Positions 1-9,682 of a DNA stretch of 64,000 bases are shown one piece after another. Source of the stretch: Daucus carota subsp. sativus (Eukaryota; Streptophyta; Magnoliopsida; Apiales; Apiaceae); assembly GCF_001625215.2 (NCBI RefSeq), contig NC_030384.2, positions 36,800,390-36,864,389 on the forward strand, given 5' to 3'. How positions within the stretch are numbered: the first letter of the stretch is position 1; every line of letters begins with the position of its first letter. The position numbers were made by a program, and so were the translations under genes. The notes under the pieces were generated by a model, which ran no database searches, was not told the origin of the DNA, and saw only the letters and a program-made list of their open reading frames with translations.

Positions 1-586
1 AACTTATAGTTATATTCTAATCTGCAAAAGAATGTGAGTTAGATTAAGAACTTCTTTAAAAATTTAAAGTTAAATTCTAAAGTCTGAGATATAGCCTGGT
101 CATGAGTCATGACCAGGTTCCGAGCCACTGCAACAAATGACTATTCCATGATTCTCTTCTCTCCATTTCGGTCTCTGTCTTAATACTGTTCGGATAGACA
201 ATTCACACCTTTCTTGCTTGCTCTTGCTCCCCCACTTCTTTTCCAAACAGGAATGTAATGCACCAAAAATCAAAGACCAGAAGCTGAGGAGCCAACGCAT
301 ACACAAATTATTACAACGCCAACCTTGTGAAGAAAATTAAACCCACTCATCCTTTTCGTCTTCACACTTTTCTCCCACTTCCATTCAATTACCGTTTTTT
401 CAATATTCACCACTAACACAACAATTTCCTCAAACCTTCGTTGATGTGAAAGAACGCGTACGCCCCATAGTTACGTCAATTGCATAGAGTTATTCTAATT
501 TCTTACAACATTTTCACACACAAAATCTCGGTTTTTGCCATTAGGCCAGGACCTCATCAGCATATATGTAGAAACGCTCACAAGTC
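1..586. other. Upstream region of the MAKR gene, no gene seen
   Basis: AT-rich sequence with no coding region I can support. The last 200 bases probably hold the promoter and leader of the gene starting at 587. The short open frame on the minus strand here has no recognisable features. Confidence 0.5.
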
Positions 587-1578
587 ATGGAAGTACTTAA
601 CTTACTGAAATTCTGGCGAAATCCAGCAGGCGGCTCGGATGATGTCAATGTTTGTGATACAGGTTTAGACGACGAAGACTCCTCTCTTTTGGCAGAGACT
701 CGCGACTTTGACAAATTTGTAAGCAAAAACAAGTCTAGTATCTTCAGCACTAGAAGTGTCGGCATCACAAGCTCTGACAATGACATTAACAAGCATCATG
801 TCCACAAGATATTTTCCAAAAAAGACGGCCAGGCCAGGCCTAGTGCTTTTAATGCCAATTTATATTCAAAACAAAATTCACTGCCACTTGAAACAAATTT
901 CAAATCTCAATCACCTATTCTCATACTCAACTCTTCTCCGAAGAATTGCATCTCCATGCTAGGGTTCAAGAAATCGTCGAGTTCAGGCAAAATAGATTTA
1001 ACTAGTACGACTCGTTCCACTGCTAGTCCGAAGATAAAAGAGAGCAAAAAGTGCATAGAAGAGGTTCAGAATACGGAGGATTCATCTTCTAGTAAGTACT
1101 TGAAGGTGATTAAGCCGTTGTACGTTAAAGCTTTAAAGATCAAGATTTTTGAACAACCAGTACCCGAGAGTTCAAGGACGCCTGGGGCGAAACAAGGGAG
1201 TCGAGCAGCCGTGTTTAGGGAAGTTTGTAAAAAATTGATGAAGAGCAAATCTTCCGTAAGAACAGTGCCTGTGCCTGCAAAACGGAGAGATGACTCGGCA
1301 CTGCAACAGCAGGATGGCATCCAGAGTGCCATTCTTTATTGCAAGAGGTCGTACAGTTCAGCATCAACGACGACAATTTCACAAGGTACAAATTTAACTA
1401 CTTAAAAAAATTTGATATGTAGACCATAAAATCATATTTTAATTGTTTGATAATTTGATTTGGTTCCTGATTAATTAAAATTTGCTATTCAGAATGTGCT
1501 GTGTTATCGAGATCTGCCAGTGAATCTTCTTGTCAGAATGGCAGCAATAAATCCACGGATTATATCGAAATGAAGTAG
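587..1578 (+). CDS. MAKR5: Probable membrane-associated kinase regulator (MAKR5-like), 294 aa, 2 exons
   Basis: Exons are 587-1385 and 1493-1578, joined in phase at a GT-AG intron; the second exon adds 28 residues ending YIEMK. MAKR proteins are plant membrane-bound regulators related to BKI1 that act next to receptor kinases in brassinosteroid and CLE peptide signalling. Visible family marks are the start MEVLNLLKFWR, a serine- and lysine-rich disordered middle, the block KYLKVIKPLYVKALK, the basic segment REVCKKLMKSKSS, and the motif DDSALQQQDGIQSAI followed by CKRSYSS, which resembles the receptor-interaction motif of BKI1. No transmembrane segment or enzyme domain is seen; membrane contact would come from the basic patches. 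The start is the first ATG of the family-like N-terminus. The MAKR5 label rests partly on gene order; another MAKR paralogue is possible. Confidence 0.86.
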
Positions 1579-2624
1579 GTGGTGTATGAAGCTCTGATCA
1601 TATCATCTTATAATTGTTTTTAGTTTAGAGGAGATACTGTCAACGAGATTGTTGAAGCAGATGCCAATATTTGCAAATTAACTATGTTCTTCCTTCACAA
1701 TTTTTCAAAGTGATGTCAAATATTTTTTTTTTTTTTATCGCCCTTGCTAGGCTTACCTACATCAAGTGTTCGAGCCTTGTCTAACAAAGACGGGTGCTTG
1801 TGTGTTTAATCATTATAAAGAAAAAATCTCATGTAGTCATCCATTGGAACAAGATGGGAAAGGAAATTAAGATGCTCCCTCCCACAAGTATTGATTGTGT
1901 GAGAGCTAAAGTTGTACTCTGACTGCTACTCTCCGTTTTCTACCCCACCTGTTTCTGCAAAGTATTTATGCCATTTATTTTCAAATTGTAATGCGCGGAA
2001 AAGTAATAAATGTGGATCATTTGTTACTCGTTTTGATCGGCATGTAATGCTTCGAAAGCAGGGTTCAACTTCTGATCGAGCCCGTTCAAACTTGATCTCA
2101 AGTTCTAGGTTGAACAAAAATTATGGGAGACAAGTTCTGTCAAAAAAAATATTATGGAAGACAAGTAATTCAACACGATTGAAATTTTTGATAAGTTCAC
2201 GAGTTTGAAGCTGACAAGTGACAAGATTGACGATTGCATCTATGTTCTTTTAAGTAGACGATTATGAAATTTCAGACAGGTCGTGCTTGAAACTTGATCC
2301 AAGCATTACGAATTACGCCTAATTTAGATAGTGTAACTTGATAGTCTGACTCTGATGAGCTTGTTAAACTTGACCCATTCAACACGTAAACACGTAAATA
2401 TGACCCGATAATATTAAGTTCAGCTTATTAATTTTAATATTCTATATATTATTGTATGTATTTGTTTAACATGTTGTTTGGAAAAATATATTAAATAATT
2501 TCTTTTTGTAACGGTGATTGACAAATAATATTTGTTTCGGACTAAAAAAAAATCTTAAACACATGACAAACATAATTTTTTTTGGATTAAAAATAAATCA
2601 TAAATATGCAAAATAGATATTTTA
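1579..2624. other. Intergenic, no gene recognised
   Basis: Contains the 3' flank of the MAKR gene, a poly-T run near 1720-1735 and AT-rich sequence. The 98-residue open frame at 1912-2208 has no recognisable family features. The stretch around 2030-2400 looks like an old degenerate repeat, but I could not define its ends. Confidence 0.4.
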
Positions 2625-2975
2625 GAGCATCTCTAACCATATAAAGCCCTTGGCTAAAAAATGAGTTGGCATTCCAAAATTAAAAAATATAGCCGACGTC
2701 CTGAAAAAATAGGACTCCAACCACACTAATCTGTTGTCTATAATTTTAGCCAACCTCCTATGGATGACTATATTTGTCGAACCTCTAAGAAATCTGTAGG
2801 AAGATTACACATCATTTTTTACCATATTAAACTGATATATTCTATTTTAACAATCTAAAATATTAATAACATACTATTTTTAAATTATAGCCAACCAATA
2901 TAGCCAATACTACAGGTTCGGCAAATTTTACCTAATGTCTTACAGATCCCATTTAACCAACGATCGGAGATGCTC
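2625..2975. mobile_element. Harbinger/Tourist-like MITE, copy 1
   Basis: Terminal inverted repeats begin GAGCATCTC and end GAGATGCTC. The element is flanked by TTA on both sides (2622-2624 and 2976-2978), the usual 3-bp target duplication of PIF/Harbinger elements. It has no coding capacity. The internal sequence matches the element at 3064-3458 over long stretches, including the AT-rich block near 2820-2900. Confidence 0.85.
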
Positions 2976-3063
2976 TTAACTTATAAGATAAAACATAACT
3001 TTTTTATGATCCACTTTTTTTATGATCCACGAATAAGTTTTGGGTAGTAAATTATCCTTCTTA

Positions 3064-3458
3064 GAGCATCTCCAACCATCCAAAACCCTTGGCTAAAAGA
3101 TGAGTTGTCATACTTAAAATAAAAAAATTTAGCCAACAGCTCCAAAAACTCAACTCCAACCATGCTCACCTGTTGTCTATAAATTTAGCCAACCTCCTAT
3201 GGATGGCTAAATTTGTCGAACCTCTACAGGTCTGTAAGAAAATCTGTAGGAAGATTGTACATCATTTATTACCATATTGAACTGATATATTCTATTTTAA
3301 CAATTTAAAATATTAATAACATACTACTTTTAAATTATAGCCAACCAATATAGCCAGTACCATTGAAGCAAAATGTCTTACAGGTTCAACAAATTTTACA
3401 TAATGTCTTACAGGTCCAATTTAGCCAACGATTATAGCCAACGCCGTTGGAGATGCTC
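3064..3458. mobile_element. Harbinger/Tourist-like MITE, copy 2
   Basis: Same family and orientation as the element at 2625-2975, from which it is separated by 88 bp. TTA duplications lie at 3061-3063 and 3459-3461, with GAGCATCTCCAAC and GTTGGAGATGCTC ends. It finishes about 40 bp before the TGGGCT motifs and about 210 bp before the start codon of the uS14m gene, so it may supply promoter sequence. Confidence 0.87.
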
Positions 3459-3496
3459 TTACCCTATATTATGTGTACTGTTCTGTATAAAGGTCT

Positions 3497-3532
3497 TGGG
3501 CTGGTCTTTGTGCTGGTCTTTGTTATTGGGCT
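3497..3532 (+). promoter_or_regulatory. Two site II (TGGGCT) motifs upstream of uS14m
   Basis: TGGGCT occurs at 3497-3502 and 3527-3532. Site II elements of TGGGCY type are known TCP-factor targets and are common in promoters of plant genes for ribosomal and mitochondrial proteins. Position and spacing fit, but no binding data exist here. Confidence 0.5.
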
Positions 3533-3671
3533 TGTATGGACCAACAGAAACTGGACTTGAGGATCAAAATGGGTGCCATAAACATCCAGTCCTCCTCTAC
3601 TTCCCGTAATCCCCTGTTCCCCCATTTCCCGTCTTTCATCGCATTCTTCAATTGTAGCATCACTCTCCCCA

Positions 3672-4148
3672 ATGGCTCTCGCACGACTGAGTTCACTCGT
3701 TAAACGCGCCACCCAACTCACCACCACACCGTTTCATTCCCTCGCCATCTCTCCCCAGCCTCATCATCTCTCTGCCCAATCCCATCTGACGACGTCGTTT
3801 CCTCCAACGAGCCGCCAAGCTTTACAAACTCATTTCTTCTCAACAACCTCGGAGAAGCGAAACATACAAGACCACAAGCGCAGATTGCTGGCGGCTAAAT
3901 ATGAATTGAGGCGAAAGCTTTATAAATCCCTCAGCAAAGATCCGGAGCTTTCGAGTGAAATGCGTGCCAAGCATCGTTACAAGCTCTCCAAGTTGCCGAG
4001 AAATAGCTCCTTTGTGCGCCTGCGGAATCGGTGTGTTTTCACGGGCCGTGCTCGTGGAGTGTACCAGTTCTTCCGGATGTCTCGTCTCGTGTTTCGTGAT
4101 TCAGCGAATAAAGGTGCTTTGATGGGCGTCACCAAAGCATCTTGGTAG
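3672..4148 (+). CDS. RPS14: Mitochondrial small ribosomal subunit protein uS14m (RPS14), nuclear copy
   Basis: Encodes 158 residues in one exon. Residues from about 60 onward ([22 protein letters not shown]) through the C-terminal [10 protein letters not shown] match the roughly 100-residue mitochondrial S14 protein; [11 protein letters not shown] and RNRC are the classic core. The first 58 or so residues are rich in Ser, Thr, Arg and Ala, lack acidic residues and resemble a mitochondrial targeting peptide ending near HFFSTT. In many angiosperms rps14 moved from the mitochondrial genome to the nucleus, and this gene fits that pattern. No intron is seen, and the start codon is the first ATG of the targeting peptide. 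The protein would sit in the head of the mitochondrial small ribosomal subunit. The source of the presequence is not recognised. Confidence 0.95.
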   Translation: MALARLSSLVKRATQLTTTPFHSLAISPQPHHLSAQSHLTTSFPPTSRQALQTHFFSTTSEKRNIQDHKRRLLAAKYELRRKLYKSLSKDPELSSEMRAKHRYKLSKLPRNSSFVRLRNRCVFTGRARGVYQFFRMSRLVFRDSANKGALMGVTKASW

Positions 4149-4468
4149 GCGGAAGAAATCTCGAATCCATTTAACGGTTTTCGTAAAATGTAAGATTTAC
4201 GAATATACTTGAGTTCTATTTTAAAGATGAGGTGTCTTTGACATTTTCGAAATTGTGCTATGCGAATTTCAGTGTTTGATTAACTGAACAATGTTTAGAA
4301 GTCTTAATAAAATTTCCTGCGAGAATAGATGTGTCTCCCGGTTATATTAGTGCTCCTTTGAACTTTTGCCTATATTATTATCAGATATGTATTCACTGTT
4401 TTTTAGCAAGTTTGAATTTATATTTTTGTTAGTTGGAGGCTTGCGGAAGGTCAAAATAATTAGTTATA

Positions 4469-5476
4469 GAGTAAAATGCAATGTGTCTTATGTGTATTTG
4501 AAGTCCACCCATTGTGCAAAGTACAATGTGTGTACCTCAAGTTCAAGAAATGCAAAATGTGTACTCCCACTTTGTGTATTCCTGCAGGTTCTGTATTTTT
4601 ATCAACTTATTGTAGTTTCCAGCTTAATTTCGTGGAATTGGTTGTGTATATCAGACTAATAACCAATAACCAACTAACACAAATTGTCACTCTAAGCTCA
4701 ACATAAATAAATGTGCATAAATGACTTGTTTCGGAATAATCAAATATATGACAATTGGAGACTCATGTCTTGGTGAAATCAGTGTTCAACTTATCCTCTT
4801 TCTGCTGATTAGACAAGGCGATAAAATCCTTGCCACATGGAGCCCCCAGTTCTTACCATTGTCCACGTATGGCGCTTGAGGTGCTCTTATTCAATGTTAA
4901 ACTGTTTGGTTATGATTATTCAGAAGACAAATTCATATATACAGAACCTGTCTTTCCAATGCTAATTTCCTTAGAATCCCTTGTGTAGCTCTTTCTTTGT
5001 GGCTATTGTTTCACTTCTGATTGTGTGCAACACCTACACACATCTTCGTAACACCGGTTGATGCTGTAATTGGGCTCTTCGCGTCTTCTTTAGAAGAGCT
5101 TTTTGTTCTCATGTTCACTGAAACATGAATGACAATTGTTTTGGGACTAGTATATATTGTAATGCCAGCTATAGATGCCATACTCGGAATATAGTATATC
5201 TGTATAAAGTAATATATAATCAGAATATGGTAAATCGATATAAAATGATATAGAATCAGAATATAACCTAATACACATACACTAAACTAAATTTTTTATA
5301 ACGTCCTCTGTCCTTTGCCTTTTCTTGTTTTGTATAAACGGTGTTAGATATGTGTTGACAGAAGTACAAATTTTGCATCAACACTGAAATTAGTGTACAC
5401 GTTTTGTATTTAATAAATTTGAGGTTCACATTTTTCACAATGACCAAACTTAAGGTACACCGGTTGCATTTTACTC
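4469..5476. mobile_element. Non-autonomous MULE-like element, about 1.0 kb
   Basis: Ends are GAGTAAAATGCA and its inverse TGCATTTTACTC. The flanking 9-mers TTAGTTATA (4460-4468) and TTAATAATA (5477-5485) agree at 7 of 9 positions, fitting an aged 9-bp Mutator-type target duplication. Subterminal sequence mentions GTGTACCTCAAGTTC, similar to the element at 48012-49550. No transposase frame is visible. Confidence 0.65.
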
Positions 5477-7552
5477 TTAATAATATGTAAGATTCAAAGT
5501 CAGTACAATTGCTTTGAAATTTAACTTCACTGGTGGTAGCAAATAATCAACTTGCTGGTTCAGTTAATATGTTTAAAGAGACTGTGTTCTCTTATGTAAG
5601 AGAAGGACCTGTCTTTCTCGTGATATTGTTGGTTCAAATTTAGACAAGAAACGACTAAGCAGTTAGCTATAAAGGAACATAGAAGTAGAAGAAAGCAGCA
5701 TAACAAACAAAAACGTAAAAATAAACTCCATATAATTTTGAGTTCTGATAGAAATAGAGCACAAAGTAGAGAAGGTTCTTGAGAACAAGCTTATGAATCA
5801 CAAGTACGCCTCAATTAGAACTGGCAAATGTATTAGTGTCTCTAGATTCTAATCCATGATCCAACAATCAGCACTTCAGCTCTTACTGCCGACAAAATAT
5901 TCATCCCACAGACATATTTCTTGTTTTCTTACTCTTGATGCTTATTATTTTTCATCTCAAGATGGTAGAACCTGCCGGATAAATATATTTCTCCTAATTT
6001 ATTGTTGTTATTATTATTATTATGAACATTATTATTATTTATTGTTGTTGTTGTTGTTATTGTTGTTGTTGTTGTTATTAATATCATTATCATTATCATT
6101 GTCATTATGTTTCACTTATGCATGATTGATTTTCTCACCAACATTGTAATATTCTGATTTGTGCTTTGAATAATATCTTTCAATATTGTTGGACATACAG
6201 AAGGCTGTCTGCAGAGCTAGAAGTATGACATAATCAGGTCATTTTATGAGTACAGCACAGGAAATATATTGCTCGAGTAATTGTGACATGTCTCGTGTTA
6301 GTAAAAGGTCAATGTATGTCACTACAGATAAAGGAATATAGTAATTTCATGTTGCATAAGTTTATGACTAGGTTTGTTTATACTTACATTAGTAGTACTA
6401 TAATGTGATCCAGATGAACTCATAATAGTTTCCAAACTCGCTTTAACTTCAGTATTTCTAGCATAAGTAGATTGATCAAGACCGAAGAGCTTCGATCTAA
6501 TTTCCTCACATTACCAATATACCAATGTTAAACTATATTAATTTTGGTATTAGGTTTTCTATTAGTAATCTCTATCTAGATTTTCTATATTATGAAATTT
6601 TGATATTGGAACTTTAAAGTCTTAAATGTGTTTGATGATGAATTTTTATTTTGTTGAATATATTATAGATTTCTTTTCGTTCTCTGCATGTGTAAATTGG
6701 CCTCTGTTGATCATTTTCCACCCCTCTTGTTTTAAATAGTTTGTGGACTTTACATGCATATCTGCTGCAGGGCATATGTTTCGTGGAACCTGTTGATCCT
6801 TCCTGAAGGTTAATGATTTACTTTTATAAAGCAAGTGTCATTAAATATAACATATGAGCTGACCTGGACAGTTGGACTGTTTGCCAATGGAAGCTGTCAG
6901 TCAGTTAGGTACGAGATCCCACTATGTCAGTAAAAAGATCTGTAAAAGACCAAGAAGGCTCACATCTCTATTTTCACTTTGTGTACCCGTGGACTGTTTA
7001 ACTCATAATATATGATCTTCGGTAAAATTAACTGTATATTCTATGATAGATTACCCACCAATAGTGTATTTATAATAGTCTCATCATCAGCTATTTAAAA
7101 TAATATTCGCTGGTCTTAGGCTGGACTTGATTGCTGAAACGCAATTATCATTTTACTGCAAATGGTTTTTGTTTAATGAATGATATACTACCTGATAGGC
7201 CTTTGCTGGTACGGAAGAGCTTGGTGTGAAACGTATTGTATCAATTGTTGAATGGTTGAAGCTCTATTGCAGAAACCTTGTATGTCGATTACATATCAAA
7301 ATTTTAGAATTAGTTGAAAAATGCCGTGTTGAGTATATGAATACTGTGCACTAGGGCTTCACTTTGAACAATTGGCCATTCTCTAACTGAATGTCGAAGA
7401 CCTGGGAAACACTCAAACACCTCAAGGCATGACGGATTCAAGTATTCTAGTATCATGTAAAAATACTATATACAGTAAGGTGGAAGCTGAGGACCTCAAA
7501 CAACTAATGATGCGTTTCCAACTGATAGCAGATACTATATCAGAGAGATGAG
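5477..7552. other. Intergenic, no gene recognised
   Basis: About 2 kb of AT-rich sequence without a supportable coding region. It includes a TTG/TTA simple repeat (6001-6110). The 89-residue open frame at 5856-6125 is largely a translation of that repeat. Confidence 0.5.
6001..6110. repeat. TTA/TTG/TTATCA simple-sequence tract
   Basis: Interrupted trinucleotide runs of TTA, then TTG, then ATTATC-like units. It is low-complexity sequence of no evident function. Confidence 0.85.
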
Positions 7553-8023
7553 AGCAAGTCCAACAATGTCCTAAATTGATGTCTTAAGTTAAAATATAAA
7601 GCAATTGGATTAAATATGTGCTCCAACGATGTCCTAGTGGATGTCCAACAAGTGCCTATTTTTTGAGCACTTCTAAGCATATCTTAAACTAATTTTCTTA
7701 TTAAAATATTAACTTCCCACCATTTCAATGCATCTCTCTTTTCTTACTTTTTCACTTTCCTCCAATTCTAATTCAAATAAATTATTAGTTTAATAATAAG
7801 GGCACACATATAAGGCATGTTGTTGGAGTTAATGTATCAAAAAGATGTCCTAAATTGCTAGGACACTATTTTATTATAGGGCTTTTTTTATTCATAACCA
7901 CGTTTTCAATCTTATTTCCAAAAATACTACCTTATCCAATCTTATTTTCAAAAATACTACCTTCTCTAAAATATTTTCAAAAATACTATGGTTGCATATG
8001 CAACTATATATGCAACTACAAAT

Positions 8024-8074
8024 CCTGATTTCAAGTTTCAGATTTCAAATGTCATTTTTGACCTCATATTTGGG

Positions 8075-8129
<55 letters not shown>

Positions 8130-8180
8130 AACGATGAGGTCGAAAATGACATTTGAAAAAAACTGGAACTTGAAATCAGG
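8024..8180. repeat. Inverted repeat around an (AT)n tract, copy 1
   Basis: Left arm starts CCTGATTTCAAG and right arm ends CTTGAAATCAGG, with arms of about 55-60 bp around an AT dinucleotide run near 8079-8126. The arms contain several mismatches. It can form a long hairpin or cruciform. Confidence 0.9.
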
Positions 8181-8589
8181 AATTCAGTTGCATATATGGT
8201 TGCATATGAGGTTGTATTCAGTTGATTCTATTGTAATCTAATGGCCCCGCAGGGGCACACATACATCAGTTGCAACTTACAGTTTCCGTTGCATATGAGG
8301 TTGCATATGAGGTTCCTCATATGCAACCTCATATGCAACTAAATGCAACTGAAAACTGTAAATTCCAACTGAAGTATGGGTGCCCCTGGCGGGGCCATTA
8401 GATTGCAATAGAATCAACTGAATGCAACCTCATATGCAACTAAATGCAACCTCATATGCAACTAAATGCAACTGAAAACTGTAAGTTGCAACGGATGCAT
8501 GGTGTGCCCCTGGCGGGGCCATTAGATTGCAATAGAATCAACTGAATGCAACCATATGCAACTGAATACAACCATATGCAACTACAAAT

Positions 8590-8641
8590 CCTGATTTCAA
8601 GTTTCAGTTTTCAAATGTCATTTTCGACCTCATCTTTGGAG

Positions 8642-8707
<66 letters not shown>

Positions 8708-8759
8708 CTCCAAAGATGAGGTCGAAAATGACATTTGAAAACTAGAACTCGAAATCAGG
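8590..8759. repeat. Inverted repeat around an (AT)n tract, copy 2
   Basis: Related to the palindrome at 8024-8180, but with better matched arms near the centre (GACCTCATCTTTGGAGTCG and its inverse) and a longer AT run (8645-8704). The 62-residue minus-strand frame over this site is an artefact of the AT run. Confidence 0.9.
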
Positions 8760-9149
8760 AATTCAGTTGCATATATGGTTGCATATGCAACCACCGTATT
8801 TTTGGAAAATATTTTCAAAAAGGTAGTATTTTTGAAAATATTTTAGAGATTTGAAAATAAGATTGGAAAAGGTAGTATTTTTGAAAATAAGATTGAAAAA
8901 ACAGTATACAAGATAATTCCCCTTTATTATATTTGTAGAGCACTTGCTAGGACAGTGTTGGACTTGCTATTTGGAGTCCTGCTTTCAATCTTCAGTGAAC
9001 AAACTCTCTCCGGAGCATTTATCAACATATAATAGTTCCTCAAGGGACGCCCTAAAGAAAAGATTATATGATTAGAAAACATAAAATTCACGAAACTTTT
9101 AGTTATCAAATCATATATTAAGCATTTTTATTTAAAAATACACATCTCT

Positions 9150-9340
9150 GTTCTAAAAGTCGGTGATTAATCACGATAGGTCACCGATTAATCCCTGTTC
9201 CGTAACTCGCCGAACTGATTAAATCTCCGATTAATCACTGATTAATCCGATTAATCCCCGATCAACTCAATTAATCACCGATTAATCCATGTTCCGTGAC
9301 TTCACCGATTAAGTCCGATTCCCGCTTTTTACAACACTGA
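9150..9340. repeat. Diverged repeat of CGATTAATC units
   Basis: CCGATTAATC-like words recur many times at irregular spacing, with two copies of CCGATTAATC plus a nearby GTTCCGT. A short related patch is at 22670-22705. This looks like part of an old transposon end, but no borders were found. The rest of 8969-9682 is AT-rich with the presumed promoter of the next gene. Confidence 0.6.
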
Positions 9341-9682
9341 TACACATAGATAGTGTACGATATAATCCAAAGATGCCGATCTTTTCTGTATTGCTTTGTT
9401 TACATTGTGCTTTAAGCTACGAGTAACTGAATGGTGGCTGTTATCATTTCGGTCAGAGATTCACAAATCAAAAATTGTCCAGGGGATAGTTTAGACATTT
9501 AACTCGAATAATAGGATATTCATACAAAATTCGTTAACTTAAGACCGCGTTTGGAAGCAATCCAATTCAAGATAGAAAGGCTTTTGAAGAAGCAGCCAAG
9601 AGAGTTTACAGAAGAAAGCTCAGCTCACCAATCAGATACAACACAATCACACGCAACAATCACTAACAAGCCCCACTCCCGT

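Larger units (their letters stand above)
7879..8922. mobile_element. Palindrome-rich non-autonomous MULE-like element, 1.04 kb
   Basis: Perfect 9-bp target duplication TTTATTATA at 7870-7878 and 8923-8931. The ends start GGGCTTTTTTTATTC and finish AAGATAATTCCCC, and inside them lie long inverted repeats with CAATCTTATTTTCAAAAA. The interior is made almost entirely of inverted repeats (8024-8180, about 8213-8550, 8590-8759). A 280-bp relative lies at 42401-42680. No coding region is present. The 9-bp duplication and long inverted ends fit the Mutator superfamily. Confidence 0.85.
7553..8968. mobile_element. MITE split by a younger insertion
   Basis: Left end AGCAAGTCCAACAATGTCCT is matched by an inverted right end AGGACAGTGTTGGACTTGCT. 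The two halves (7553-7878 and 8923-8968) are separated by the MULE-like element at 7879-8922, whose TTTATTATA duplication interrupts the host. Without the insertion the MITE would be about 360 bp. I could not fix its own target duplication, so the superfamily is open. Confidence 0.72.

Noticed and set aside
1740-1810. Possible SINE box-B-like GTTCGAGCC
   Set aside because: No box A at the right distance, no poly-A or T tail and no target duplication.
5856-6125. 89-residue frame rich in Tyr, Leu and Ser
   Set aside because: It is mainly a translation of the TTA/TTG simple repeat.
8630-8818. Frame with repeated Ile-Tyr
   Set aside because: Product of the (AT)n run at the centre of a palindrome.
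9551-9682. Upstream extension of the At3g49140-like frame
   Set aside because: The codons before 9683 show no family or targeting features that I recognise, but an upstream start cannot be fully excluded.
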